Assembly: GCA_037178625.1 (NCBI GenBank)
Contig: CM074133.1
Location: 1,674,001 to 1,738,000, forward strand
DNA length: 64,000 nucleotides
Direction of reading: 5' to 3'
Source: Skeletonema tropicum
Taxonomy: Eukaryota > Bacillariophyta > Thalassiosirophyceae > Thalassiosirales > Thalassiosiraceae
Part shown: positions 1 through 10,404 of the stretch, piece by piece
Layout: each line of letters begins with the position of its first letter
How positions within the stretch are numbered: position 1 is the stretch's first letter
Translations under genes and position numbers: made by a program
Notes under the pieces: model-generated
Database searches by the model: none
Told to the model about the DNA's origin: nothing
The model's input: only the letters and a program-made list of their open reading frames with translations

Positions 1-741
1 AGTGATGTGGGTGATAACTTATTTGGTAGCGGAATCTCGTCGAGATTTTGATCACGGAGAATTTCGTATGGATCGAGTAGCGTTGGTGCTGCGTGATTGT
101 CGTTTTGATTCAATAGTGATGCTGCTTCTAAATGTGATGATGATGATGATGATGATTGTCGTGAAGAGAATATGGCAGATGATGTACAAGAAGTTGTTCT
201 ACTCAATATACGTGGACATGATGATCGCATCGAAACTGCACGAAGCATCATCATTTCGGTATGGATGAAAGCAGTAGATAACTCAAACTCAAACAGTAGG
301 GCAGCAGCGGTGCACCAGAGGAGAAGAGGAAGAGGTGATGATGGAGCCCACTGCTTAGTTTGGATACGATGGTAAGAACGCTTCAGTGCCATCACTTCGA
401 CGGTAGCAGTGCCTACTTATCATGTCATACGATAGCTGAACGATCCACAAGCTTCACTACCTTTTGAATTGGTGATGATGTTGTTGAGAGGTAGGTCCGC
501 TGTTAATACTTCTTGTGTTGGCTTTGATGGCTGCGGTCTGCGGTATTGTAGGGCTGGGTTTGCTTTCTGGCTTTCGATGAGTTTGATGTCGTTTTCGGGG
601 AAGAGAGTCATATTAGAGGGCATAGCCCTCTATCTAGATAACAAGTACATAATTAATTTTGGGGGGCGTGCCCTTTGATGCGCTTTTCAATCTCATTCCA
701 CAAAATCTTTAAGTTCGGGGGGGGTGTCGCGCGCAGCCATA
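1..741. other. Left edge, no supported gene
   Basis: Only short ORFs of about 60-90 codons occur here, and none has a recognisable domain. A (GAT)n/(ATG)n microsatellite lies near 136-157. A small hairpin (GAGGGCATAGCCCTC) is near 615-630, and a G-run of about seven bases is near 716. The first bases could be the tail of a gene outside the window, but nothing supports that. Confidence 0.5.
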
Positions 742-1376
742 ATCATATAGCGCCGTTTCTCAATAATCAAATAGCGCCAGGTACATGTACGCAATTCCTA
801 CATACGTAAGGTGGCCCTTTCTCACACAAAGCTCGCACATTTCTCACTTTTGTCAAATGCCCCGCATGAAACTTTTTACCACCATCATTCCACCCGTCTT
901 ACATTCCTCTCCGGCACATAAACGGCACTCCTACATATGAAATGGGACTTCACTACCATTAGCAGTACTCGACCAGCGGAAGCGGCAATCCACGATACGT
1001 TTCGTCCTTATCATCCTTTCTCTTATTTAAGTTAGTCTCAGGTACTTATGAAAGATACGTCACCCATCACCAAAGTTTGCGTAGTAAGTAGATAAGTAGG
1101 ATGGAAGCAGCAGGTAGAGGTAAGAGATAACCCATAGTCTTGCTAACACGGTACTGATTAGTCTCGCTAAAGGTACTGATACTATCTGCGATGACAGTTT
1201 TCAATTGCTGTGCATGTGTGTGTGTTGTGAGTTGATGATGCGTGGCGAGCAAAAAAAATTTGAGCGTTTAAGAGGTTAAGTGCGAGCGTTGTGTGAGAAA
1301 GGGCCACCTTACGTATGTAGGAATTGCCTACATGTACCTGGCGCTATTTGATTATTGAGAAACGGCGCTATGTGAT
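742..1376. mobile_element. Foldback/MITE-like element with ~95-bp terminal inverted repeats
   Basis: The sequence from 742 to about 838 recurs as its reverse complement at about 1281-1376. Both arms contain ATAGCGCCGTTTCTCAATAA at the outer end, and AAGGTGGCCCTTTCTCACAC further in. The interior of about 440 bp has no coding potential, so this is a non-autonomous foldback element. No clear target-site duplication is visible and the superfamily is unknown. It is the first of three inverted-repeat elements lying end to end. Confidence 0.8.
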
Positions 1377-1398
1377 CGCGGTTGAAACGTATCGTAAA

Positions 1399-1898
1399 TA
1401 CTGTACGATCGCCCTCAAATCCTACCTTTGACTTCAATTACGGGAGTTAGTGGACAAGTGAGGTATCAATGAGCTTCTACGGACAAAATAAATAACATCA
1501 ACGCTTTGAAATAGGGTCAGCATCCTAGTAGTTACTGAGTTATGGCTAGTCGTAGGGAGCCCATTTTCACCATGGTTGTGTCGTTTTAGATCCCATAATC
1601 GGATTCGAGTCAGGGCAAAAGACTTAATTTTACCTTGTGTACTTAGGAATTAGTATGTCAGTGCCAGTTATTGTCACACAGACAAATTAAACTGATCTTT
1701 CTCGAGTAGGGTAAAATAGGCTTTGAAAACCACTTTTGAAGTAGAGGAATGCAAAATTATTAATTTTGGGCTTCGACAGTGCATTCTACTAGTTCCGACA
1801 GTGGTAATGTCGAAAAGAATTTTCGAAAAATTCCTTCTGGAAGCTACAAAAAGTGGTTTTCAAACTTTTATGTAGGATTTGAAAGCGATCGTACAGTA
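1399..1898. mobile_element. MITE-like element, TA-flanked, ~25-bp terminal inverted repeats
   Basis: TACTGTACGATCGC at 1399 with its continuation to 1425 is repeated in inverted orientation at 1872-1898. A second, internal inverted pair (TTTGAAAACCACTTTT near 1722 and its complement near 1852) lies inside. TA dinucleotides border both ends, as expected for a TA target-site duplication of Tc1/mariner-type elements. The element is about 500 bp and has no ORF. The superfamily is inferred from the TA alone. Confidence 0.65.
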
Positions 1899-1946
1899 GG
1901 CAGCCAGGTAAGTACAATCGGAGTATTTTGTTAGCTAAGTACTTAT

Positions 1947-2675
1947 TTAGGCCCCTCCTATTGAAACCGTACGTCCCGCTTTTTACGTCCCGCGTAACGG
2001 TCATATTTGATGAGGCGGGTCGTTTCTGTTACCCCCTCTCCTATTCAATCCAGGTCCGTCCGAAGAGCCCGCTGGGCTCCAGCTGGGTCATCCCTACGAA
2101 TTATCATTGATATCGACTGTCGATTTAACCAGCCCACCATGGCGTCCACAAGGGAAGCGTCCATCCGCTGCCTATGCAGGTGGATCATTATTTTGATAAT
2201 TGCAGTTTGATTCGTCGTCTACAGACTTATTGATGTGTTATTTTATTGTTGTGTCATTATGATTTCATGCACATCTCAATGAAGTGGATTGGCGACTCGT
2301 TATTTCAATAATTACGACGTGGATGATGACATTCTACCGCAACTGCCTTGCTATAGACATCGCCTATATATCTTTGCTCCTTATCTCACGAGATATCGAT
2401 AATATATTGCAAATGAGTGCTTATTTCATAGCCATTGCGGATGCCATGGTCATTACATAAAAATTTTTGGTGGAGATGTGCTTCACAGTTTTCCCAGGAA
2501 TACTGTGATTGAAGGCGGGGCGGGTCGTATCGACGTGCCCACCAGTGTTGGTTGGTTGGTGGGTACAGACAGACCTACCATGGCCGAACAACCCGCCTTT
2601 GACCGTTTATTTTGCCGTTATGACCGTTAAGCGGGACGGAGGGCGGGACGTATTTTTTCAATAGGAGGGGCCTTA
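1947..2675. mobile_element. Tourist/Harbinger-like MITE with TTA target-site duplication
   Basis: The element body runs 1950-2672. It begins GGCCCCTCCTATTGAAA and ends with the inverted counterpart TTTCAATAGGAGGGGCC. A TTA trinucleotide flanks each side (1947-1949 and 2673-2675). A 3-bp TTA/TWA duplication with GG-starting termini is the signature of PIF/Harbinger-derived Tourist-like MITEs. The arms also share an ACGTCCCGC motif. The interior of about 660 bp has no significant ORF, so any mobility would need a transposase supplied from elsewhere. Confidence 0.75.
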
Positions 2676-3489
2676 TGTAATGTTCTTCGCGGCCTAAAGG
2701 TATGTACTGGTAAGTTGGCCCCACTTTTTGAGGATCATCTAAAAAATCGAGTCATGAACGAAAAGTCCTAAAGCAAGACAAACGTCGTACAAAGTTTTTT
2801 GCCACGACTCAAAAAAGGTGGGTCCGCGACACTCAGATTGTCGGTTCCAGCATAGAAGTCCGTCCAAAGTCCGTCTCCATCCTTTAAAAGAAAGGAGGAG
2901 GAAAGGAAAGAAAAAGAAGGAGGAAGTTCATATGAATCACAGTAGCGACCAATTTGCTTCATTCTACTTATGATCCTCTGGCTGAAGAGTTACTCTCACT
3001 GTTTTTCGTATCGAGATCAAGTTGCAAGATCACTTAGGACTGAAACCCCTACTATCTCTGATCCACCGTGTATCAGAGGTGAAATGTTGCATAGCATCAA
3101 AGGTGTAACGCGACTTATGAGCTAAAGGAGATTTTATTGGCCAGCGAAGGAGCACCGACTCGTCAACACTCCGTCTGGAAATACATCGTGTGGTATATTC
3201 GTCCCTCTTTAGAGTTCCAAAGCACTATTGCTACACTTTGGAAAGAGAATGAAGATATTCCGTGTCATTCCGCATCAATATTGTTGAGAAGACGTTCTAC
3301 CAACTGAGATATCATGTCAACGACATTAAAGATCAGTTGGTAGAGCGTCTTCTAATCAAAAATAGAAAACGAATCAAGGAATCCTGACTCGCCTATTAAC
3401 TAGACAAAGCCGGCTAAAGCCTTTGTAGCCTTACTGATAGAACTGGGCAGGCGCTCTCACGCAAACCTCAATGTTTAATAAAGAATCCT
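2676..3489. other. Intergenic, no gene seen
   Basis: No ORF with recognisable content is present. A purine-rich tract (GGAGGAGGAAAGGAAAG-like) lies near 2886-2926, and one strong hairpin at 3287-3353 is listed separately. The region separates the foldback elements from the satellite array. Confidence 0.5.
3287..3353. repeat. 21-bp inverted repeat resembling a tRNA D-arm
   Basis: The arms at 3287-3307 and 3333-3353 are reverse complements with one mismatch, separated by 25 nt. Each arm contains CAGTTGGTAGAGCG or a near copy, which matches the D-arm/A-box of eukaryotic tRNA genes. Neither side shows a T-arm (GGTTCGAATCC-like) or an acceptor stem, so this is not an intact tRNA gene. Confidence 0.55.
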
Positions 3490-6400
3490 CTACCATACAA
3501 ACACATGAGCACTGCTCAGACGGGTTGCGTCCGTAGAAGCGATGCTACAGCCTCGAAGCTGATCTCAGAGGTCAAATGTGGGCTTGCCAACAGCACCACA
3601 TTCTACCATCTCGTATCGTCTATCGTCGTCAATTAGCCCATGAGCCGCTTCAAGAGACCCATTTTACACGTTGGCGATTCCATACAAGCACATGAGCACT
3701 GCTCAGACGGGTTGCGTCCGTAGAAGCAATGCTACAGCCTTGGAGCTGATCTGAGAGGTCCTGTTTGGGCTTGCAAGCACCACCACATTCTACCATCTCG
3801 TGACTATCATCGTCAATTAGCCCATGAGCCGCTTCTAGAGGCTCATTTTACTCGTTGGCGATACCATACAAGCACATGAGCACTGCTCATGCGGGTTGCG
3901 TCCGTAGAAGAGATGCTACAGACTCAGAGCTGATCTGAGCGGTCCAGTGTCTGCTTGCCAGCAGCACCACATTCTACCATCTCGTATCGTCTATCGTCGT
4001 CAATTAGCCCATGAGCCGCTTCTAGAGGCTCATTTTACTCGTTGGCGATACCATACAAGCACATTAGCACTGCTCAGACGGAATGCGTCCGTAGAAGCGA
4101 TGCTACAGCCTCGGAGCTGATCTCAGAAAGCCCGGGGTGGGCTTGCCAGCAGTACCACATTCTACCATCTCGTATCGTCTATCGTCGACAATTAGCCCAT
4201 GAGCCGCTTCTACAGGCCCATTATACTCGTTGGCGATACCATACAAGCACATGAGCACTGCTCAGACGGGTTGCGTCCGTAGAAGCGATGCTACAGCATG
4301 GGTGCTGACCTGAGAGGTCCTGTTTGGGCTTGCCAGCAGCACCACATTCTACAATCTCGTATCGTCGTCAATTAGCCCATGAGCCGCTTCTAGAGGCCCA
4401 TTATAATCGTTGGCGATACCATACAAGCACATGAGCACTGCTCAGACGGGTTGCGTCCGTAGAAGCGATGCTACAGCCTCGTTGCTGATCTGAGCGGTCC
4501 AGTGTCTGCTTGCCAGCAGCACCACATTCTACCATCTCGTATCGTCTATCGTCGTCAATTAGCGCATGAGCCGCTTCTAGAGGCTCATTATACTCGTTGG
4601 CGATACCATACAAGCAAATTTGCACTGCTCAGACGGGTTGCGTCCGTAGAAGCGATGCTACAGCCTCGGAGCTGATCTCAGAAGCCCGGGGTGGGCTTGC
4701 CAGCAGCACCACATTCTACCATCTCGTATCGTCTATCGTCGTCAATTAGCCCATGAGCCGCTTCTAGAGGCCCATTATACTGGTTGGCGATACCATACAA
4801 ACACATGAGCACTGCTCAGACGGGTTGTGTCCGTAGAAGCGATGCTACAGCCTCCATGCTAATATGAGAGGACCTGTTTGGGCTTGCCAACAGCACCACA
4901 TTCTACCATCTCGTATCTATCGTCGTCAATTAGCGCATGAGCCGCTTCTAGAGACCCATTATACTCGTTGGCGATACCATACAAGCACATGAGCACTGCT
5001 CAGACGGGTTGTGTCCGTAGAAGCGATGCTACAGCCTATGTGCTAATCTGATAGGACCTGTTTGGGCTTGCCAACAGCACCACATTCTACCATCTCGTGT
5101 CTATCGTCGTCAATTAGCGCATGAGTTCAGAAGGGTTGCGTCCGTAGAAGCGATGCTACAGCCTCGAAGCTGATCTCAGAGGTCCAGTGTGGGCGTGGAG
5201 GTCCAGTGTGAGCAGGCCAACACAACCACAGATGTCCAGTGTGAGCAGGCCCGCACAACCACATCATATCTCTCGTCGTCAATTAGCCCATGAGCCGATT
5301 CTAGAGGCCCATTATACTCGTTGGCGATACCATACAAGCACATGAGCACTGCTCAGAAGGGTTGCGTCCGTAGAAGCGATGCTACAGCCTCGTTGCTGAT
5401 CTGAGAGGTCCAGTGTGGGGTTGCCAACAGCACCACATTCTACCATCTCGTATCGTCTATCGTCGTCAATTAGCCCATGAGCCGCTTCTAGAGGCCCATT
5501 ATACTCGTTGGCGATACCATACAAGCACATGAGCACTGCTCAGACGGGTTGCGTCCGTAGAAGCGATGCTACAGCCTCCATGCTAATATGAGAGGACCTG
5601 TTTGGGCTTGCCAACAGCACCACATTCTACCATCTCGTATCTATCGTCGTCAATTAGCGCATGAGCCGCTTCTAGAGACCCATTATACTCGTTGGCGATA
5701 CCATACAAGCACATGAGCACTGCTCAGACGGGTTGTGTCCGTAGAAGCGATGCTACAGCCTATGTGCTAATCTGATAGGACCTGTTTGGGCTTGCCAGCA
5801 GCACCACATTCTACCATCTCGTATCGTCTATCGTCGTCAATTAGCCCATGAGCCGCTTCTAGAGATCAATTATACTCGTTGGCGATACCATACAAGCACA
5901 TGAGCACTGCTCAGACGGGTTGTGTCCGTAGAAGCGATGCTACCGCCTCGGAGCTGATCTGAGAGGTCCTGTTTGGGCTTGCCAGCACCACCACATTCTA
6001 CCATCTCGATCGTCTATTTTCGTCAATTAGCGCATGAGCAGCGGCGATTCCATACAAGCACATTAGCACTGCTCAGACGGGTTGTGTCCGTAGAAGCGAT
6101 GCTAAAGCCTCGGTGCTAATCTGAGAGGTCCAGTGTGGGCTTGCCAACAGCACCACATTCTACCATCTCGTATCTATCGTCGTCAATTAGCGCATGAGCC
6201 GCTTCTAGAGACCCATTATACTCGTTGGCGATACCATACAAGCACATGAGCACTGCTCAGACGGGTTGCGTCCGTAGAAGCGATGCTACAGCCTCGAAGC
6301 TGATCTCAGAGGTCCAGTGTGGGCTTGCCAGCAGCACCACATTCTACCATCTCGTATCTATCGTCGTCAATTAGCCCATGAGCCGCTTTTAGAGCCTTAT

Positions 6401-6578
6401 TATACTCGTTGGCGATACCACACAAGCACATTAGCACTGCTCAGACGGGTTGCGTCCGTAGAAGCGATGCTACAGCCTCGGTTCTGATCTCAGAGGTCCT
6501 GTTTGGGCTTCCCAGCAGCACCACATTCTACCATCTCGATCGTCTATCGTCGTCAATTAGCGCATGAGCCGCTTCTAG
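3490..6578. repeat. Satellite array A, ~185-bp unit, 17 copies
   Basis: The core GCGTCCGTAGAAGCGATGCT (or its GTGTCC variant) recurs at about 3528, 3715, 3897, 4086, 4272, 4457, 4640, 4828, 5010, 5140, 5362, 5549, 5725, 5925, 6085, 6267 and 6457. Spacing is mostly 176-200 bp, with rearranged units of 130, 222 and 160 bp. Each unit also carries CAGCACCACATTCTACCATC, a CGTCAATTAGCCCATGAGCC segment and TTGGCGATACCATACAAGCA. Minus-strand ORFs through the array only repeat the unit and are not genes. The last units end near 6578 at a CTTCTAGTG junction. A diverged second array is at 60582-61950. The unit is close to nucleosome-repeat length. Confidence 0.95.
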
Positions 6579-7052
6579 TGTCCTTTTTCTAAACATTGTG
6601 ATAAGTAATGTCGATTTACAATGTTTCTTTTGCTTTCATGTTACGTTGCAGTAAGTTGAAGCCGGTGAATATGTACTTATGTGTACTTATCGTGACAGCA
6701 ATTTCGTTCTGAAAATAAAGTGTCAACTTTTTACATCGAGTACCGCTGAGACTTCTTTTACGGTCTACCGTGATTCTTCACTCTTGGAAGTTGAAAGTTG
6801 CAAGAGATCTAAGAGATGCAAGCCACTTCCCACTTCACTCATGAAGGAACGGAGCCAGATCAGGGCGGTGTATATAGCACTGAGTAGGACTACTCCGACG
6901 ACACAACCTTTGCCTGCCATTCTGTGTCTATTACATTTGTGAAGTGGTGTTCTCTGTCTTATTCGGAGGGGGATTGCTCTACTAATCCTCTCAGTTATGG
7001 GGCATGTGCCGAGTGCTCTTCTGTTGTAAATTCTGATTTTGCATGAAGAGAA
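6579..7052. other. Upstream region of the kinase-like gene
   Basis: About 470 bp between the satellite and the kinase-like gene. ORFs on both strands here (for example 6679-6942) overlap each other, lack recognisable domains and are probably chance. The region probably contains the promoter of the gene at 7053, but no specific motif was identified. Confidence 0.4.
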
Positions 7053-8405
7053 TTGCATCTCTCAAAATTAAATATGATAGAATCACCCAAAGAATCCCGG
7101 TATACAGTCGAGCAAGGGACCCGTTGGCCAAAAGAGAAATCGGCCATGGTGTTGTTTGCTCTTGCACTCGTTTGGGGTGTGCTTACTTCATTGTACTTGC
7201 AATCAAACTTCATAATTAATCAGCCCCAGCCAACATTCATGGCAAAGGAAGGCCAGCAAAAGAAAATTTATTTGCCTCGATTGATTTACTTGGGTACAAC
7301 TGAAGAGTTGATCGAGCATACACATCAACTGAAACAGCAAACTAAGCAAAGAGAAATCGATGTAGATGAGCATAGTTTGATTCAACACGCATACATCGCA
7401 AAAGATAAAAATTACAAGCAGGTAAACTTTCAAAATAGAGAGTTCGACGAAGAATGCGTAGCCATGGGATCATGGCAAGAATCTTCCTTTCCGAACTGCA
7501 ATCAAATATACGAGTTGGAAGTATTACACAAGTTAACCACTGATCAATTTCAATATGTGGCAAGCGGTGGATGGAATGATGTTTTTAAAGTACTTGATAC
7601 TTCGCTAGGCTTAGATCCTTCGCTGGCAATGAAGATACTGTCTCCCAAGAGGGGAATAAAGGAGGGATTAGCTGATAAATACAAAATTCGCAATTATGAG
7701 CGAGTACGGCAAGATGCTGTCATATTGGAAAGACTGAGCAGTTCAAAACACGTGATGGACATAGTCGGGTACTGTGGAGCCGTTATCATTGGCCCGTTTG
7801 CCGACGGGGGAACTATGGATGAAAAGATCACCAAATTACTGAGGAAAAGAGCATCGAAAGATAAGTTGAAACTCATGGTTGATGCTGCAAAAGGATTGGC
7901 TGATATTCAAAGCGACGTTATACCTTCCATTGTACATGGAGATCTGACAAGTAAACAATATATGTTCGTGAATGGAGTGCTACAACTGGGAGACTTCAAC
8001 CAAGCAATATTGTTAAAGAGAAATTCAACATCACCAGAGACAGCTTGCAAGTTCCACAGAATAGATCGAGACTATGGAGTGTTTCGCAGTCCCGAGGAGT
8101 ACTCTCATCTCCCGCAGACTGCAGCCGTGGATGTTTGGGCCCTTGGTTCAATCATCTATCATGTTCTGACTGGGAAGAAAGTATGGAAGTCACAGTATAG
8201 CAAAAAAGAAGCGGAGAAAGCCATGATTCGTGGAGAATTGCCTGTGATTGAAGATTCAATTGCGACCAGTTCTGACCCTGTAGATCGAGCACTGCTGATT
8301 GCATTTTACATGTGCTACACCCACAATCCTCAAAAGAGACCGACTGCAAAAGAAGTTGCAAAATATCTGGAGGAAAGGTGGTCAGAGTTAAGTCAGGGAG
8401 AGTGA
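7053..8405 (+). CDS. Membrane-anchored protein kinase-like protein
   Basis: This 450-residue single-exon protein has one hydrophobic segment at about residues 31-52 (type II signal anchor) followed by a kinase-like domain from about 160 to 440. Visible kinase landmarks are an ATP-lysine motif AMK near 194, a catalytic loop HGD with Asp 297, a DFN in place of DFG at 314-316, an SPEE segment resembling the APE motif, and DVWALG in helix F. The catalytic-loop Asn is replaced by Gln at 302, and Gly of DFG by Asn. Diatoms have lineage-specific kinase-like families with DFN motifs, so activity cannot be assumed either way. A start at 7074 (MIES) is an alternative that removes seven residues. The domain probably faces the Golgi/ER lumen or cell exterior if the anchor is type II, but topology is inferred. 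Confidence 0.8.
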   Translation: MHLSKLNMIESPKESRYTVEQGTRWPKEKSAMVLFALALVWGVLTSLYLQSNFIINQPQPTFMAKEGQQKKIYLPRLIYLGTTEELIEHTHQLKQQTKQREIDVDEHSLIQHAYIAKDKNYKQVNFQNREFDEECVAMGSWQESSFPNCNQIYELEVLHKLTTDQFQYVASGGWNDVFKVLDTSLGLDPSLAMKILSPKRGIKEGLADKYKIRNYERVRQDAVILERLSSSKHVMDIVGYCGAVIIGPFADGGTMDEKITKLLRKRASKDKLKLMVDAAKGLADIQSDVIPSIVHGDLTSKQYMFVNGVLQLGDFNQAILLKRNSTSPETACKFHRIDRDYGVFRSPEEYSHLPQTAAVDVWALGSIIYHVLTGKKVWKSQYSKKEAEKAMIRGELPVIEDSIATSSDPVDRALLIAFYMCYTHNPQKRPTAKEVAKYLEERWSELSQGE

Positions 8406-8902
8406 CAGGTTCATGTTGATGAGCAAGGGCAGAACCTACTTAGTGGGAGTTACAGAAGATTTTTCTATGCAAGAATTGATGTAACTACCTAACACGTCGA
8501 GCTAGCCTTCTGTTGTTGGAACTTCAGTGTAAATACTTCCAAAAAGCAAATTCTTTTGGTCACATAGTGGATAAGTATCTAAATAAAATATTTCAAATAA
8601 ACGAGATTCGAGAGGAGTTGACGAGAGAGGATAGATACATACCTACTTCTTGCTTTTCATGATCTGAAACGTAAGCGTGACGTCATCGAGAAAGGCACAA
8701 AGCATGGGCCGCAGGGCGCGCCACCAAACGGCTGACCTATCGACGTGTCACGATGATGTAAGCACAAAGCACAAAAAATCCAAAACGAAAGAACAATGCA
8801 TTTCAAAGCACTTTTTCACAATATTCATATTCTCAACTGAAAGTACCTTCTACCTCAAGCTCTGTGCAGTACGAGTACTTTTCATTCAGCGGTGCCTCCA
8901 AG
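8406..8902. other. Intergenic region and promoter of the bestrophin gene
   Basis: About 500 bp lie between the kinase stop and the bestrophin start. An ORF reading through from 8677 shifts out of frame with the bestrophin and is not supported. The only notable site is a perfect TGACGTCA palindrome at 8678-8685, listed separately. Confidence 0.5.
8678..8685. promoter_or_regulatory. CRE-like palindrome upstream of bestrophin
   Basis: TGACGTCA lies about 220 bp upstream of the bestrophin ATG. This is the full cAMP-response-element palindrome bound by bZIP factors. In Phaeodactylum its half-sites TGACGT and ACGTCA act as CO2/cAMP-responsive elements of carbonic anhydrase promoters. A single copy could be chance; the motif cluster before the next gene makes function more plausible. 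Confidence 0.45.
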
Positions 8903-10404
8903 ATGATCTCCCGCTTTACAATTGCTGCCGCGATGCTAGCTGCCGCAACTCAGACGGTTGCGTTCGCTCCTGCCAGCAAAAGTGCTGTTCTATCATCCAC
9001 CACATCGGTAAACATGGGGCCGCCGATCGACCCAACTGCACCACTTGTTGAGACCTATGGTGAGGGAAGCCGCAAATACCGACGCACTGTCTACACGCAC
9101 AATGAATGGGTGAAGCACCGCTCATCCGACCGTTTTGTGAACAATCTCACAACGTTGGTATACTCTGGCATCTACAAGAACATTGGTAAAGAAGTTTTGG
9201 CCACTACGTCGGTAGCAACCTTTGTTTGGGCTTGGAACTTGATTGCTGGTGGATATGAAGATTTTTATGGAGTAATGCACGATCCTGTGATTGCCAGCCA
9301 GTGGGCTACGCAGATTGGCTTGCCGCTCACGATTTTTACCACTCTTAGTCCTAGTTTGGGTTTGCTACTTGGTGAGTAGATCATATATTATACGAAAACC
9401 ATTCATAGCTTGCTGAGGTGAAAACTTACACAACAGCCTTATATCTGTCTTACATATCAATAGTCTTTCGTACAAACGCTTCATACGGAAGATGGGATGA
9501 GGCACGAAAATTCTGGGGACTTAATATCAACCACACGCGCGATCTCAACCGAATGGCCACAGCTTGGTATGGTAATGATTCAAGCCCAGGCTCTGCAGCG
9601 GCTCCGAAAGAAGCAGCAAAAGTAATCGATCCTGTAGAACGTGAATACCTTCTTGGCCAAGTTAGCCTCTTAACATGGGCATTTGTTCGCTCAATGAAGC
9701 GTCACTTATCTCCTCCTGACGAAGATGAGGAAGATTACATAGCCGAGCTGAAGTCTCGGCTGTCACCAGAGCAAGCTGATGCAATCATCAGTGCAGCACA
9801 TCGGCCCAACAGAGCTTTGTATGACTTATCCGTCGCTATTGAAAAGCTTCCTATGCACTTCATGAGAAAGAACGAGATCAATAAGAATCTTTCCATCTTT
9901 GAGGATACTTTGGGAGGTAGTGAACGTCTTCTTTCGTCACCAGTTCCTCTCTTTTACTCTCGTCATACCGCCAGATTCATCTCGGTTTGGCTGTTATTTC
10001 TTCCGTTTGCACTCTATGGTCAATTTGGCGACTCATGGAATCACATTATGATGATTCCTGCAACTCTTCTAATCTCAGTGTTTCTATTCGGAATCGAAGA
10101 ACTCGCCACCCAATTGGAGGAGCCTTTCACAATTCTTCCTATGCAGGGCTTCTGTGATAAGATTGGTGCCAACTGCGACGAGATTGTGAGCTGGGTAGGC
10201 CAAGATACTTACAAGATGCCTGATGAGGTGATCGAGAAGATACCTAAGGAGTCGATTGAGGAGACGGAAATGGAACTTCCAGAGATGAAAATGAAATCAA
10301 ATTTGGCACTCCTAGGTGGAGAAGGAGAGGAAGAGGAGGTCGATGCACCACGGAAGAAGAGATTGATGATCAAGAGGCTATTGCGCATTGGAGATGGGAT
10401 TTAA
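8903..10404 (+). CDS. Plastid-targeted bestrophin-family anion channel
   Basis: The CDS is join(8903..9371, 9437..10404), giving 478 residues. The intron of 65 nt (GTGAGT...CAACAG) was placed by frame. The join restores a continuous TM segment leading into FRTNASYGRWDEARKFWG, the bestrophin signature (family RFP-TM/UPF0187). Residues 1-20 form a signal peptide ending in VA-FAP, the diatom bipartite plastid presequence with Phe after the cleavage site. Further TM segments are near residues 100-120 and in the middle of exon 2; the tail is acidic and Lys-rich. Bestrophins are pentameric Cl-/HCO3- channels; in algae, thylakoid bestrophins are implicated in bicarbonate delivery for CO2 concentration. 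A TGACGTCA site lies upstream, and an iota-carbonic anhydrase follows head to tail 730 bp downstream. The start at 8903 is the first ATG in frame with the presequence. Confidence 0.9.

Noticed and set aside
3333..3410. Functional tRNA gene
   Set aside because: Only a D-arm-like segment is present; no T-arm or pairing acceptor stem was found in the next 80 bases.
4401..5536. Two near-identical 74-codon minus-strand ORFs (LYGIANEYN...)
   Set aside because: They are translations of the satellite unit and recur with its period; no independent coding evidence.
3490..6578. CRISPR-like regular repetition
   Set aside because: The whole ~185-bp unit is repeated with no unique spacers, and the window is eukaryotic; this is a satellite.
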